From Chitinophagaceae bacterium (GTDB lineage: Bacteria > Bacteroidota > Bacteroidia > Chitinophagales > Chitinophagaceae), in the NCBI GenBank assembly GCA_023251285.1, contig JAHEZB010000231.1, positions 1-5,078 on the forward strand: a stretch of DNA of 5,078 nt, read 5' to 3'. Made by a program: the position numbers and the translations under genes. The notes beneath the pieces were generated by a model. That model did no database searches and was not told the origin of the DNA. It worked only from the letters and a program-made list of their open reading frames with translations. Numbering within the stretch: the first letter of the stretch is position 1; each line of letters begins with the position of its first letter. Of this stretch, positions 1-5,078 are shown piece by piece.

Positions 1-772
1 ATAAGAGTCGCATAACGGTCATACCAACTACGAAAAGAGACAGTGCATATAAGGCTTTACTTTGCGGTACTGCAAGTCCGGAAGTAAGAAAAGTTGTTGT
101 CCAGTTATTAATGATCGCTTCAAAAGCGCTTTGACAAAAAAGGAAAAACGCAATGAGAATTAAAACAGAATCTTTTAATAATGACAGGCCTTTAGAAAGC
201 GGAAAACCCTGTGCCTGTTTTGCGGGTGGAAATTTGATCAGCAAATAAAAAATGCCGATAACAAGCGTGGAAAATCCAACAACAGAGACGATTACTTCGT
301 AGTTAAATTGTGATTCAAGAAGTGCAAGCAGCAGCGGCATGCCCAAAGCGCCGATGCCAAAGAAAACGCCGAGCAAACTAAGATTTGCTCCTTTATCTTT
401 ATCACTGATATCTGATACCAACGCGCTGGTAGCGCCGTTGATAGCGCCTCCGCCCAGCCCGAATAAGAAAATTCCCACTTTTAATAAAGTATGTGAAGGC
501 GCATAGGCGATTCCTTCGAAGCCAATGAACATGCTGAGGCACGTGAGAGACAATAACACCTTGTATCCGTATTTATCGCAGAAAGGACCAAATAACAAGG
601 AGCCCAACAAAATACCAAAAGGCAAAATAGAAAACAATTCGCCGGAGGCAATTTCATCCAATAAATATTTTTGCTCCAACCCATGTTTAACTGATCCAAG
701 CGTGGTAATGCCCATTCCAAAAAATAAAATTCCAATGCAGGCAGCCCAAAAAACCAATCTTTTGTTGTACAT
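1..772 (-). CDS. Major facilitator superfamily sugar permease (C-terminus cut by window edge)
   Basis: An uninterrupted minus-strand frame starts at ATG 770-772 and continues off the left edge, giving 257 N-terminal codons of an expected 400 or so. It is an inner-membrane transporter of the major facilitator fold. The first six hydrophobic segments lie at about residues 7-26, 46-64, 72-90, 97-118, 130-152 and 158-179. A cytoplasmic loop follows (about 180-200), then two more helices (about 202-222 and 240-257). The helix 2-3 loop carries the family motif A as GPFCDKYGYK (62-71). A glycine-rich helix 4 (GLGGGAINGA, 105-114) and an E218/NW223-224 pair in helix 7 resemble sugar permeases of the FucP-like type; this is family resemblance, not proof of substrate. 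It starts 9 bases after the ROK gene stop, so the two are very likely cotranscribed, and a sugar or amino-sugar cargo is inferred. No Shine-Dalgarno sequence is seen. Confidence 0.88.
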   Translation of the reverse strand, partial: MYNKRLVFWAACIGILFFGMGITTLGSVKHGLEQKYLLDEIASGELFSILPFGILLGSLLFGPFCDKYGYKVLLSLTCLSMFIGFEGIAYAPSHTLLKVGIFLFGLGGGAINGATSALVSDISDKDKGANLSLLGVFFGIGALGMPLLLALLESQFNYEVIVSVVGFSTLVIGIFYLLIKFPPAKQAQGFPLSKGLSLLKDSVLILIAFFLFCQSAFEAIINNWTTTFLTSGLAVPQSKALYALSLFVVGMTVMRLL

Positions 773-781
773 ATAAAGAGT

Positions 782-1741
782 TTATTTTTTTTGAGAAAGG
801 TATTTAAGCGCCAAAAATCCGGCGCCATAAACGCCTGCATCACTGCCCAGGGCAGATGCTTCAAAACTCACTTGTTTTATGCTAATCGGTTGAGCCCATT
901 TGTTGGCTTCTTCTTTTATATTTGGAATTAAAGAAACAGCGGGACCAAACACTCCTCCGCCAAAAATGATTTTTTCGGGATTAAATAAGCTGACCAGGTT
1001 TGCTGTTGCCATTCCCCAATACTCAATACATATGCTGATCACTTTGCTTGCAATGTCATCCTGATTGTCATAAGCATGAAATACATCATGACAACTTATT
1101 TCTTCTGCTGTTTTATTTTTTAATGATCCGGAATAATCGCTTTTTTCATTTATAAATTTCTGAGCAAGCTTCGCAATTCCTTCTCCGGAGGTATAATGCT
1201 CGAAACAGCCGCATTTAATATAATCATCGCTGAATGGTTTGTTGAGGGCCATCCATCCGATGGCGCCGGCAATATCGTGTGAGCCGCGAAGCACAGTTCC
1301 ATTGATTAGAATTCCTGCTCCGATCCCGGTTCCTACTGCCAGGAAAATTGCATCATGGCATTGTTGTGCATTTCCTTTCCATACTTCGCCAAGAATATAG
1401 CAGGCTCTGTCGCTGTCGATAGTTACCGGAATTTCATCTGCCACTTTTTTTATTTCTGCTAAAAGCGGGTAATCGTCCCAATCCGGAATATTCGGAGCCC
1501 ACACGGTTCCGGTTTTCTGCCTATAAATACCGGGAACGCAAATGCCCATCGATTCAATTTTATTTCCGGTAAGCAAAGCAGCGTCACGCATGGAGAGAAA
1601 ATTGCGAACAACCAATTCGCCCACTTCAGCGCCTTTTCTTTTATCTAAAGCAGTAGTTTCTTTTGATAAAATTTCTCCTTGTTCATTAAAAACAGCGGTA
1701 GCTAATTTGGTGCCGCCCAGGTCGAATGCTAATAATGCCAT
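782..1741 (-). CDS. ROK-family protein, putative sugar kinase with altered sugar/zinc motifs
   Basis: This complete 319-residue protein has the length and fold signature of ROK sugar kinases, which are cytoplasmic and phosphorylate hexoses or amino sugars with ATP. Visible motifs are the phosphate-1 loop DLGGTK (7-12), the catalytic Asp D111 in SDRACYILGE (the place of the usual NDAN...GE), the GTGIGAG loop (137-143), GCFE (178-181) and the adenosine-site glycines GGG (261-263). The C-terminal ALGSDAGVYGA (297-307) is also typical. It departs from the family where ExGH is expected: GAIGWM (159-164) has A160 and W163 in place of Glu and the zinc- and sugar-contacting His. The zinc motif CxCGxxGC is reduced to DDYIKCGC (172-179), leaving only the last cysteine in register. 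The protein may therefore be a zinc-free kinase subfamily, a kinase with unusual specificity, or a non-catalytic sensor. The start is set by the DLGGTK position. It is the first gene of an operon with the permease and is divergent from a DeoR regulator. Confidence 0.9.
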   Translation of the reverse strand: MALLAFDLGGTKLATAVFNEQGEILSKETTALDKRKGAEVGELVVRNFLSMRDAALLTGNKIESMGICVPGIYRQKTGTVWAPNIPDWDDYPLLAEIKKVADEIPVTIDSDRACYILGEVWKGNAQQCHDAIFLAVGTGIGAGILINGTVLRGSHDIAGAIGWMALNKPFSDDYIKCGCFEHYTSGEGIAKLAQKFINEKSDYSGSLKNKTAEEISCHDVFHAYDNQDDIASKVISICIEYWGMATANLVSLFNPEKIIFGGGVFGPAVSLIPNIKEEANKWAQPISIKQVSFEASALGSDAGVYGAGFLALKYLSQKK

Positions 1742-1743
1742 AC

Positions 1744-1785
1744 AATTTAGTTTTGCGTGTTTTCGCTGCTTTAAAAAACTAAATT
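1744..1785. repeat. Perfect 11-bp inverted repeat, candidate operator or leader hairpin
   Basis: AATTTAGTTTT (1744-1754) is the exact reverse complement of AAAACTAAATT (1775-1785). The arms are 20 bases apart and their centres 31 bp apart, close to three helical turns. The repeat lies 2 bases upstream of the ROK start codon and downstream of the candidate promoter. It could be an operator for the divergent DeoR regulator. Alternatively it could form an mRNA stem that covers the ribosome binding region of the ROK gene; with only one G-C pair per arm, that stem would be weak. The repeat is directly visible; its role is inference. Confidence 0.5.
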
Positions 1786-1806
1786 AGGTAAAATGGCATA
1801 ATCATG

Positions 1807-1837
1807 CAAATAAATTTTTTATTGAAAATGATACAAA
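1807..1837 (-). promoter_or_regulatory. Candidate Bacteroidota-type promoter for the ROK-permease operon
   Basis: Read on the minus strand, TTTG (1837-1834) is followed after 19 bases by TTTATTTG (1814-1807). This matches the Bacteroidota primary sigma factor pattern TTTG-N19-TAnnTTTG with one mismatch (TT for TA). Transcription would begin near 1800, giving a leader of about 60 nt that contains the inverted repeat at 1744-1785. The call rests on motif match and position only, and the region is AT-rich, so a chance match is possible. Confidence 0.35.
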
Positions 1838-1953
1838 TGAATATCTGTTCTTTTGTTTTTCTTTGAGTAAAAATTAAACATAATAAAATCAAACCCTAAA
1901 TTTTTTCTTTCGAAAAACAAAGAATAATAAAATTCTTTCTCTAAATTTAAAAC

Positions 1954-2718
1954 ATGGAATCATCAGTTGGCGGCATGTTCAAAAATGAGCGGCATGCATT
2001 TATCTTAAAGCAAATCAATCTACACAACAAGGTTTTGTCTTCCCAACTAAGCAAAGAACTTGAAGTGTCTGAAGATACCATCCGGCGTGACCTTGCAGAA
2101 CTTGCAGAAGCCGGCGAAATTATTAAAGTCCATGGGGGCGCTCTTTCGAAATCATATCATTACCCGGCGCATCAAACGTCTGTTTATGCGCAGGAAGAAA
2201 AAAGAATGATCGCAAAAAAAGCGGTAGAACTGATTCAAAATGGCATGGTGGTACTCACCGAAGCGGGCACAACAATGCTTGAAATGGTACGCATGATCCC
2301 TGATAATATTGAAGCTACTTTTTTTACAGTGAGTCCGTTAATGTCTTTGGAACTTGCTGAACATCCGTTGCTGACAGTGATTTTATTGGGAGGACAAATT
2401 GATAATTCCGCGCAAATAACGGTTGGTGAAAAACCAATAAGCGAACTCATGCAAATCAGGGCCGACCTATGTTTCCTCGGAGTGAACGGTTTAAATTCAA
2501 AAGCCGGCCTTACTGAAGTGGATTGGAAAGTAGCACAGGTAAAAAAAACCATGGTCAACAGCGCCTCAAAACTCGCCGTGCTCAGTATTTCTGAAAAATT
2601 AAATTCAGAACATAAGATGAAAGTATGCGATGTTCATTCCATAGATTATTTAATCACCGAACTCGATCCGGCTGATAAAGTATTGAATGGTTTTAGGAAA
2701 AACGTTCAGCTTTTGTAA
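1954..2718 (+). CDS. DeoR/GlpR-family transcriptional repressor
   Basis: This complete 254-residue regulator has the usual DeoR length and layout. The N-terminal winged helix-turn-helix (about 11-62) includes the signature SEDTIRRDLAEL (39-50) and the wing ending in VHGGA (59-63). The C-terminal phosphosugar-sensing domain (about 83-250) has the AGTT loop (104-107), LLGGQ (144-148), DLCFLGVNGL (171-180), GLT (185-187) and the VLSISEK segment (209-215) that corresponds to the family's D-x-S-K region. Such proteins usually repress sugar catabolic genes and release DNA on binding a phosphorylated sugar. Its position, divergent from a ROK protein and a permease, makes that operon the likely target, with self-repression also likely. 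A second ATG at 1975 (residue 8, MFKNERH) matches where most family members begin, so the true start may be there. The context before 1954 is A-rich, which fits Bacteroidota starts, and neither candidate has a clear Shine-Dalgarno sequence. Confidence 0.93.
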   Translation: MESSVGGMFKNERHAFILKQINLHNKVLSSQLSKELEVSEDTIRRDLAELAEAGEIIKVHGGALSKSYHYPAHQTSVYAQEEKRMIAKKAVELIQNGMVVLTEAGTTMLEMVRMIPDNIEATFFTVSPLMSLELAEHPLLTVILLGGQIDNSAQITVGEKPISELMQIRADLCFLGVNGLNSKAGLTEVDWKVAQVKKTMVNSASKLAVLSISEKLNSEHKMKVCDVHSIDYLITELDPADKVLNGFRKNVQLL

Positions 2719-2838
2719 AGCGCTCCCAACGCTATCATGTCAAAGACAACCGTCCTGACCTTCTCAAACCGGATCACTCACTTTTATTTACTTATTTTGC
2801 ATTTCTCATTTCCTGTTAAGGACATCAGGAAGATAAAT
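2719..2838 (+). other. Spacer between regulator and aspartate kinase
   Basis: This 120-base spacer has no supported gene. An in-frame extension of the kinase frame back to ATG 2737 is open but is probably untranslated leader. TATTTTG at 2793-2799 is one base short of the TAnnTTTG pattern and has no convincing -33 partner, so no promoter is claimed. A 5-bp hairpin at the regulator's stop (GCTTT 2709-2713 with AAAGC 2717-2721) lacks a T-tract and is not a good terminator. Confidence 0.5.
2827..2830 (+). promoter_or_regulatory. Ribosome binding site that sets the aspartate kinase start at 2839
   Basis: AGGA at 2827-2830 (within AGGAAG) is 8 bases before ATG 2839. A second ATG at 2848 is 17 bases away, so 2839 is the better fit. 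The longer frame beginning at ATG 2737 has no such site and adds 34 residues without family similarity. Confidence 0.6.
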
Positions 2839-4116
2839 ATGATTAAAATGAAGGTGTTTAAATTTGGCGGCACAAGTACCAACAGCTATGAAAGGGTAAA
2901 AAACCTGGCTCACATTCTTAACTTTCATAAAGATGAAAAAATTCTCATTGTAATTTCTGCAATGGGAAAGATGACAAACGGGCTGGAAAAAGTAGTAGAT
3001 GCTTTTTATGAACAACGAAATGAAGATGCTTTAAAGCTTTTTAAAAAAATAAAAGATTATCATCTCAATCAATTAAAATATCTGGTAACGCTTCATTGGG
3101 AAAAAGCAACGAATCAGCTAAATGACTTTTTCACAGAGGTGGAATGGTTGCTGCATGACAAGCCGGTAAAGGATTACAACTATTATTATGACCAGATCGT
3201 TTGTGTGGGTGAATTGCTTTCTTCTACGCTGATCTCTTATTTTCTGGATGAAGAAAAACTGCCGAATCAATGGATTGATGTAAGAGATTTGATCAGAACC
3301 GATGACACATTCCGTGATGGAAAAGTAGATTGGGGCGTTTCAAAAAAGTTTGTTTCTGAAAAACTACTTCCTTTATTTCAGCAAAATAATTTTGTGGTCA
3401 CACAGGGATTTATGGGCGGTACGGATGAAAATGAAAGTACGACACTTGGGCGCGAAGGAAGCGATTATACAGCCGCAATTTTTGCGGATTTGTTAGACGC
3501 AGAAAGTGTAACGATATGGAAAGATGTAGATGGAGTGATGAATGCAGATCCAAAAGAATTTCCGGGTGCGAAAACCATTGACGAGTTAAGTTATAAAGAA
3601 GTGATTGAAATGGCTTATTATGGAGCAAAGGTTATTCATCCTAAAACCATCAAACCGCTGCAAAATAAAAACATTCCATTGTTTGTGCGCTCATTTTTGG
3701 ATTTACGTTTACCCGGTACCGTGATCAGCAATAAGCAAAATCATCATTTACCTGTTATGATGATAACCAAGCAAAATCAGGCGCTGATTACTTTACAAAC
3801 AATTGATTTTTCATTTGCGGAAGCAAAGCCGGTAAATTTGCTGCATGAAATTTTGGACGAGTTAAGCATCAAGCCAAACCTCACACAAAATGGCGCGATA
3901 ACACTGATGATTTGTATAGACGATGTTGCTGAAAAAATAGAGAAACTGGCGATTCTTGCTTCTTCCTTTTTTAATGTAAATATTCAAAAAGGATTAATGC
4001 TTCTTACACTGCGGCATTATACCAAGGAGTATCTTAAAATGAATGAAGCAAACCATGAAATTATTATGGAACAAAGAACTTCTGACACGATTCAACAGTT
4101 GATGAAATTAACATAA
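2839..4116 (+). CDS. lysC: Aspartate kinase (aspartokinase), monofunctional
   Basis: Aspartate kinase (EC 2.7.2.4) phosphorylates L-aspartate with ATP in the cytoplasm, the entry step to diaminopimelate/lysine, threonine and methionine. From ATG 2839 the protein has 425 residues, normal for the monofunctional type. The catalytic domain (about 4-300) shows KFGGTS (8-13), VISAMGKMTNGL (38-49), VGE (123-125), TTLGREGSDYTA (201-212), WKDVDGVMNADP (227-238) and GAKVIHPKT (262-270). The REG spelling replaces the more common RGG; I recall it from Bacteroidota enzymes. The C-terminal part (about 305-425) fits a tandem ACT-type regulatory region, seen in the LLHEILDELSI stretch (334-344), TQNGAITLMICID (349-361) and LRHY (391-394). 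This points to allosteric control by an end-product amino acid, whose identity cannot be told. There is no homoserine dehydrogenase domain after residue 425. The gene follows the deoR-type gene by 120 bases with no clear terminator between, so readthrough is possible, but no functional link is apparent. The symbol lysC is by family. Confidence 0.93.
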   Translation: MIKMKVFKFGGTSTNSYERVKNLAHILNFHKDEKILIVISAMGKMTNGLEKVVDAFYEQRNEDALKLFKKIKDYHLNQLKYLVTLHWEKATNQLNDFFTEVEWLLHDKPVKDYNYYYDQIVCVGELLSSTLISYFLDEEKLPNQWIDVRDLIRTDDTFRDGKVDWGVSKKFVSEKLLPLFQQNNFVVTQGFMGGTDENESTTLGREGSDYTAAIFADLLDAESVTIWKDVDGVMNADPKEFPGAKTIDELSYKEVIEMAYYGAKVIHPKTIKPLQNKNIPLFVRSFLDLRLPGTVISNKQNHHLPVMMITKQNQALITLQTIDFSFAEAKPVNLLHEILDELSIKPNLTQNGAITLMICIDDVAEKIEKLAILASSFFNVNIQKGLMLLTLRHYTKEYLKMNEANHEIIMEQRTSDTIQQLMKLT

Positions 4117-4183
4117 ATAGAAAATAGGATTATTTGTTTGCCTGCTGAAAAATTTTGATGTGGTTTGAATTTGCTTTTTAATA

Positions 4184-4211
4184 TTGCTAAAGAAAAGTGA
4201 TTTTATATTTG
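4184..4211 (+). promoter_or_regulatory. Bacteroidota-type promoter for the small membrane protein gene
   Basis: TTG (4184-4186) is followed after 17 bases by TATATTTG (4204-4211), an exact match to the -7 consensus TAnnTTTG with a -33 TTG at acceptable spacing. Transcription would start near 4217-4219, giving a leader of about 66 nt. This is the best promoter match in the window. The expected start falls in the left arm of an inverted repeat at 4215-4238. Confidence 0.55.
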
Positions 4212-4214
4212 TAT

Positions 4215-4238
4215 TTTCAGTTGAAGTTTTAACTGAAA
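4215..4238. repeat. 8-8-8 perfect inverted repeat at the predicted transcription start
   Basis: TTTCAGTT (4215-4222) and AACTGAAA (4231-4238) are exact reverse complements with an 8-base spacer, and further partial pairing is possible inside the loop. Because it overlaps the predicted start of transcription, it could be a repressor operator or a hairpin at the 5' end of the mRNA. It lacks a following T-tract, so it is not a typical terminator for the kinase gene. Confidence 0.45.
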
Positions 4239-4283
4239 TCCGCGTTGCTTATTAAAGCTTTCTGATTTTTTAAATTAATTCTC

Positions 4284-4619
4284 ATGATAGAGAAAAGTAA
4301 CTTAGCACGGCCCCAGAAGCGCTTTTCCCCGCTTAAATCTATTTTAATAGGGGCGGTTATCGGTTTAATAATTATTTCACTGTTTGTATTCGAAGTTGAC
4401 AAGCCTAAACAAGAATGGGGAAAGCTTTGGAGAGTGAGACCTTTGATCGTTGAACCAGTGGCAGGCGCATTGGGCGGATTGTTTTTTCATTTTATGAACT
4501 ACATGGGTTCAAAGCAGGCTGTTAATAGAACAATGGCTGTAGTGTTAGGCATCGTTGTCTTCATTATGGTGCTTTGGCTTGGAATTGTTTTCGGACTTCA
4601 TGGGACAATATTGAATTAA
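4284..4619 (+). CDS. Small three-helix inner-membrane protein, function unknown
   Basis: This 111-residue protein has three predicted membrane segments (about 18-37, 53-72 and 84-105). A basic N-terminus (R9, K12, R13, K18) suggests a cytoplasmic start. The loop between helices 1 and 2 carries PKQEWGKLWRVRPL (41-54), and the C-terminus ends GLHGTILN (104-111). I recall a Bacteroidota family with the same layout and with PEWGKLW...RPL and G-x-x-GT-x-x-N motifs, which is often labelled 'potassium transporter KefB' in annotations. That name looks unjustified, because real KefB is a far larger antiporter and nothing here shows a transport or NAD-binding domain. The recollection was not checked by a search. 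The gene has its own likely promoter at 4184-4211 and appears monocistronic. The start at 4284 is the first ATG of the frame, with AT-rich upstream sequence and no Shine-Dalgarno sequence. Confidence 0.8.
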   Translation: MIEKSNLARPQKRFSPLKSILIGAVIGLIIISLFVFEVDKPKQEWGKLWRVRPLIVEPVAGALGGLFFHFMNYMGSKQAVNRTMAVVLGIVVFIMVLWLGIVFGLHGTILN

Positions 4620-4856
4620 GTTACGACCTGATTTCTTCATCGACTGAAATTTTTATGCTCAAAACGATACTTTAATTATCCTGTCGGTTCTGAATACCGA
4701 TTGCTGTTGAAGCATCTGCTTGTACAAATGCTGGCACTTCACAAAATATTTCCTTTATTCAATCTCCCAACGGCATTACTTTTACATTTCATTGCTTTCA
4801 ATATTATGATATTCTTGTAATATAGGAATAAGAAATTATCTTTTAAATTTTCCTGA
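4620..4856 (+). other. Spacer with no supported gene
   Basis: These 237 bases hold no convincing gene. There is a weak hairpin, TCGGT (4684-4688) with ACCGA (4696-4700), without a T-tract. TATTCTTG (4810-4817) is one mismatch from TAnnTTTG and could belong to a promoter for the lipoprotein gene, but no good -33 element sits at the right distance. A frame from ATG 4655 to TAG 4825 is interrupted by two stops. Confidence 0.4.
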
Positions 4857-5078
4857 ATGAATAAAAATATTTGCTCATTAATGATTGTTGGTATAATTCT
4901 TAGTAGCTGTAATATGATGAACAGCGCTAATAGCAACAATAATAATATCATTTATCAATCAAAGGAGTTTTCTGTTTACAGAGATAGTGTGGTGCAGGAT
5001 TCATTTGTTGCAAAAGCGATTTCAAGAACTGAAATTGTTTCCAATTATATAAGTCCCGCAGATCAATTCAAAAGCGCG
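4857..5078 (+). CDS. Secreted lipoprotein, N-terminal part only (cut by right edge)
   Basis: An open frame from ATG 4857 runs to the window end, giving 74 codons. Residues 1-18 form a lipoprotein signal peptide: a basic start (MNKN), a hydrophobic core (about 8-15) and a lipobox LSSC with the lipid-bearing cysteine at C18. A low-complexity Asn/Ser/Met linker follows (19-30, including four Asn in a row), typical of Bacteroidota lipoproteins between anchor and domain. The residues just after the cysteine hold no acidic cluster of the kind reported as a surface-export signal in some Bacteroidota, so a periplasm-facing position is slightly favoured. The folded part begins near residue 31 (IIYQSKEFSVYRDSVVQ), and SNYISPADQF occurs at 62-71. 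This opening faintly recalls N-termini of some Bacteroidota lipoprotein glycoside hydrolases, but too little is present to assign a family. No Shine-Dalgarno sequence is seen. Confidence 0.8.
   Translation, partial: MNKNICSLMIVGIILSSCNMMNSANSNNNNIIYQSKEFSVYRDSVVQDSFVAKAISRTEIVSNYISPADQFKSA

Larger units (their letters stand above)
1742..1953. promoter_or_regulatory. Divergent intergenic control region between ROK operon and deoR-type gene
   Basis: This AT-rich 212-base spacer separates two divergent start codons and must hold both promoters. It contains CTAAATT four times: once inverted at 1744-1750, and directly at 1779-1785, 1896-1902 and 1941-1947, the last ending 6 bases before the regulator's ATG. 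A second, low-complexity 10-bp inverted repeat pairs TTTGTTTTTC (1852-1861) with GAAAAACAAA (1912-1921). No good TAnnTTTG element was found for the rightward gene. Divergent sugar regulators commonly repress themselves and the neighbouring operon from such a spacer; that is inferred here. Confidence 0.6.

Noticed and set aside
481..864. Minus-strand open frame of 127 codons.
   Set aside because: It lies in another frame across the permease start and ROK end, both of which are well supported by motifs; it is a shadow.
1862..1909. A rightward promoter for the DeoR-family gene built from TTTG at 1862-1865 and TAAATTTT at 1897-1904.
   Set aside because: The spacing is 31 bases and the -7 element lacks its final G; no acceptable match was found.
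2235..2558. Minus-strand frame of 107 codons opposite the DeoR-family gene.
   Set aside because: The opposite strand encodes a complete effector domain with family motifs; this frame has no features of its own.
2708..2733. Small hairpins around the DeoR-family stop codon (GCTTT/AAAGC and AGCG/CGCT).
   Set aside because: Stems are 4-5 bp without a T-tract; they do not support a terminator.
4683..4701. Hairpin TCGGT/ACCGA as a terminator after the small membrane protein gene.
   Set aside because: The stem is only 5 bp and no T-tract follows, so it is too weak to call.
4655..4825. A frame from ATG 4655 to TAG 4825 that could be a decayed small secreted protein; after two early stops (TAA, TGA) it reads about 43 codons without interruption.
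   Set aside because: It has two in-frame stops, no recognisable similarity, and an overlapping second frame is also open by chance, so it is not supported as a pseudogene.
4739..4951. Minus-strand frame of 70 codons rich in Leu and Ile.
   Set aside because: Its composition reflects AT-rich DNA, and it overlaps the lipoprotein signal peptide on the other strand, which has a clear lipobox.

Overview
The window looks like ordinary chromosomal DNA of a member of the Bacteroidota, possibly a Chitinophagales- or Sphingobacteriales-like lineage; this placement is inference. The support is moderate-to-low GC, AT-rich gene starts that mostly lack a Shine-Dalgarno sequence, promoter-like motifs of the Bacteroidota type (TAnnTTTG at -7), an aspartate kinase with the GREGSD variant that I recall from this phylum, and a small membrane protein family that I recall mainly from this phylum. 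No tRNA, rRNA, mobile element or CRISPR array was found.

Left part (1-1953): a minus-strand pair reads leftwards. A ROK-family protein (sugar-kinase fold, 782-1741) is followed after 9 bases by a major facilitator superfamily permease (start at 772) that runs off the left edge. They very probably share one transcript. A 212-base divergent spacer (1742-1953) holds a perfect 11-bp inverted repeat next to the ROK start, four copies of CTAAATT and a plausible promoter for the ROK operon.

Centre (1954-4116): a complete DeoR-family repressor reads rightwards. It is followed, after a spacer of about 120 bases, by a monofunctional aspartate kinase, the first step of lysine/threonine/methionine/diaminopimelate synthesis. 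The best kinase start is 2839, which has an AGGA ribosome binding site, not the longer upstream frame.

Right part (4117-5078): a 111-residue three-helix membrane protein of unknown function lies behind the best promoter match in the window and an 8-bp inverted repeat. A 237-base spacer follows, then the first 74 codons of a lipoprotein cut by the right edge.

How the genes fit together: permease, ROK protein and divergent DeoR regulator make a classic sugar uptake, phosphorylation and phosphosugar-sensing unit, although the substrate cannot be read from the sequence. The main oddity is that the ROK protein keeps the catalytic Asp and nucleotide-binding loops but has lost the usual E-x-G-H sugar-contact pair and most of the zinc site. 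The aspartate kinase, small membrane protein and lipoprotein show no obvious functional tie to the sugar unit. I did not find a clear undescribed multi-gene system here.
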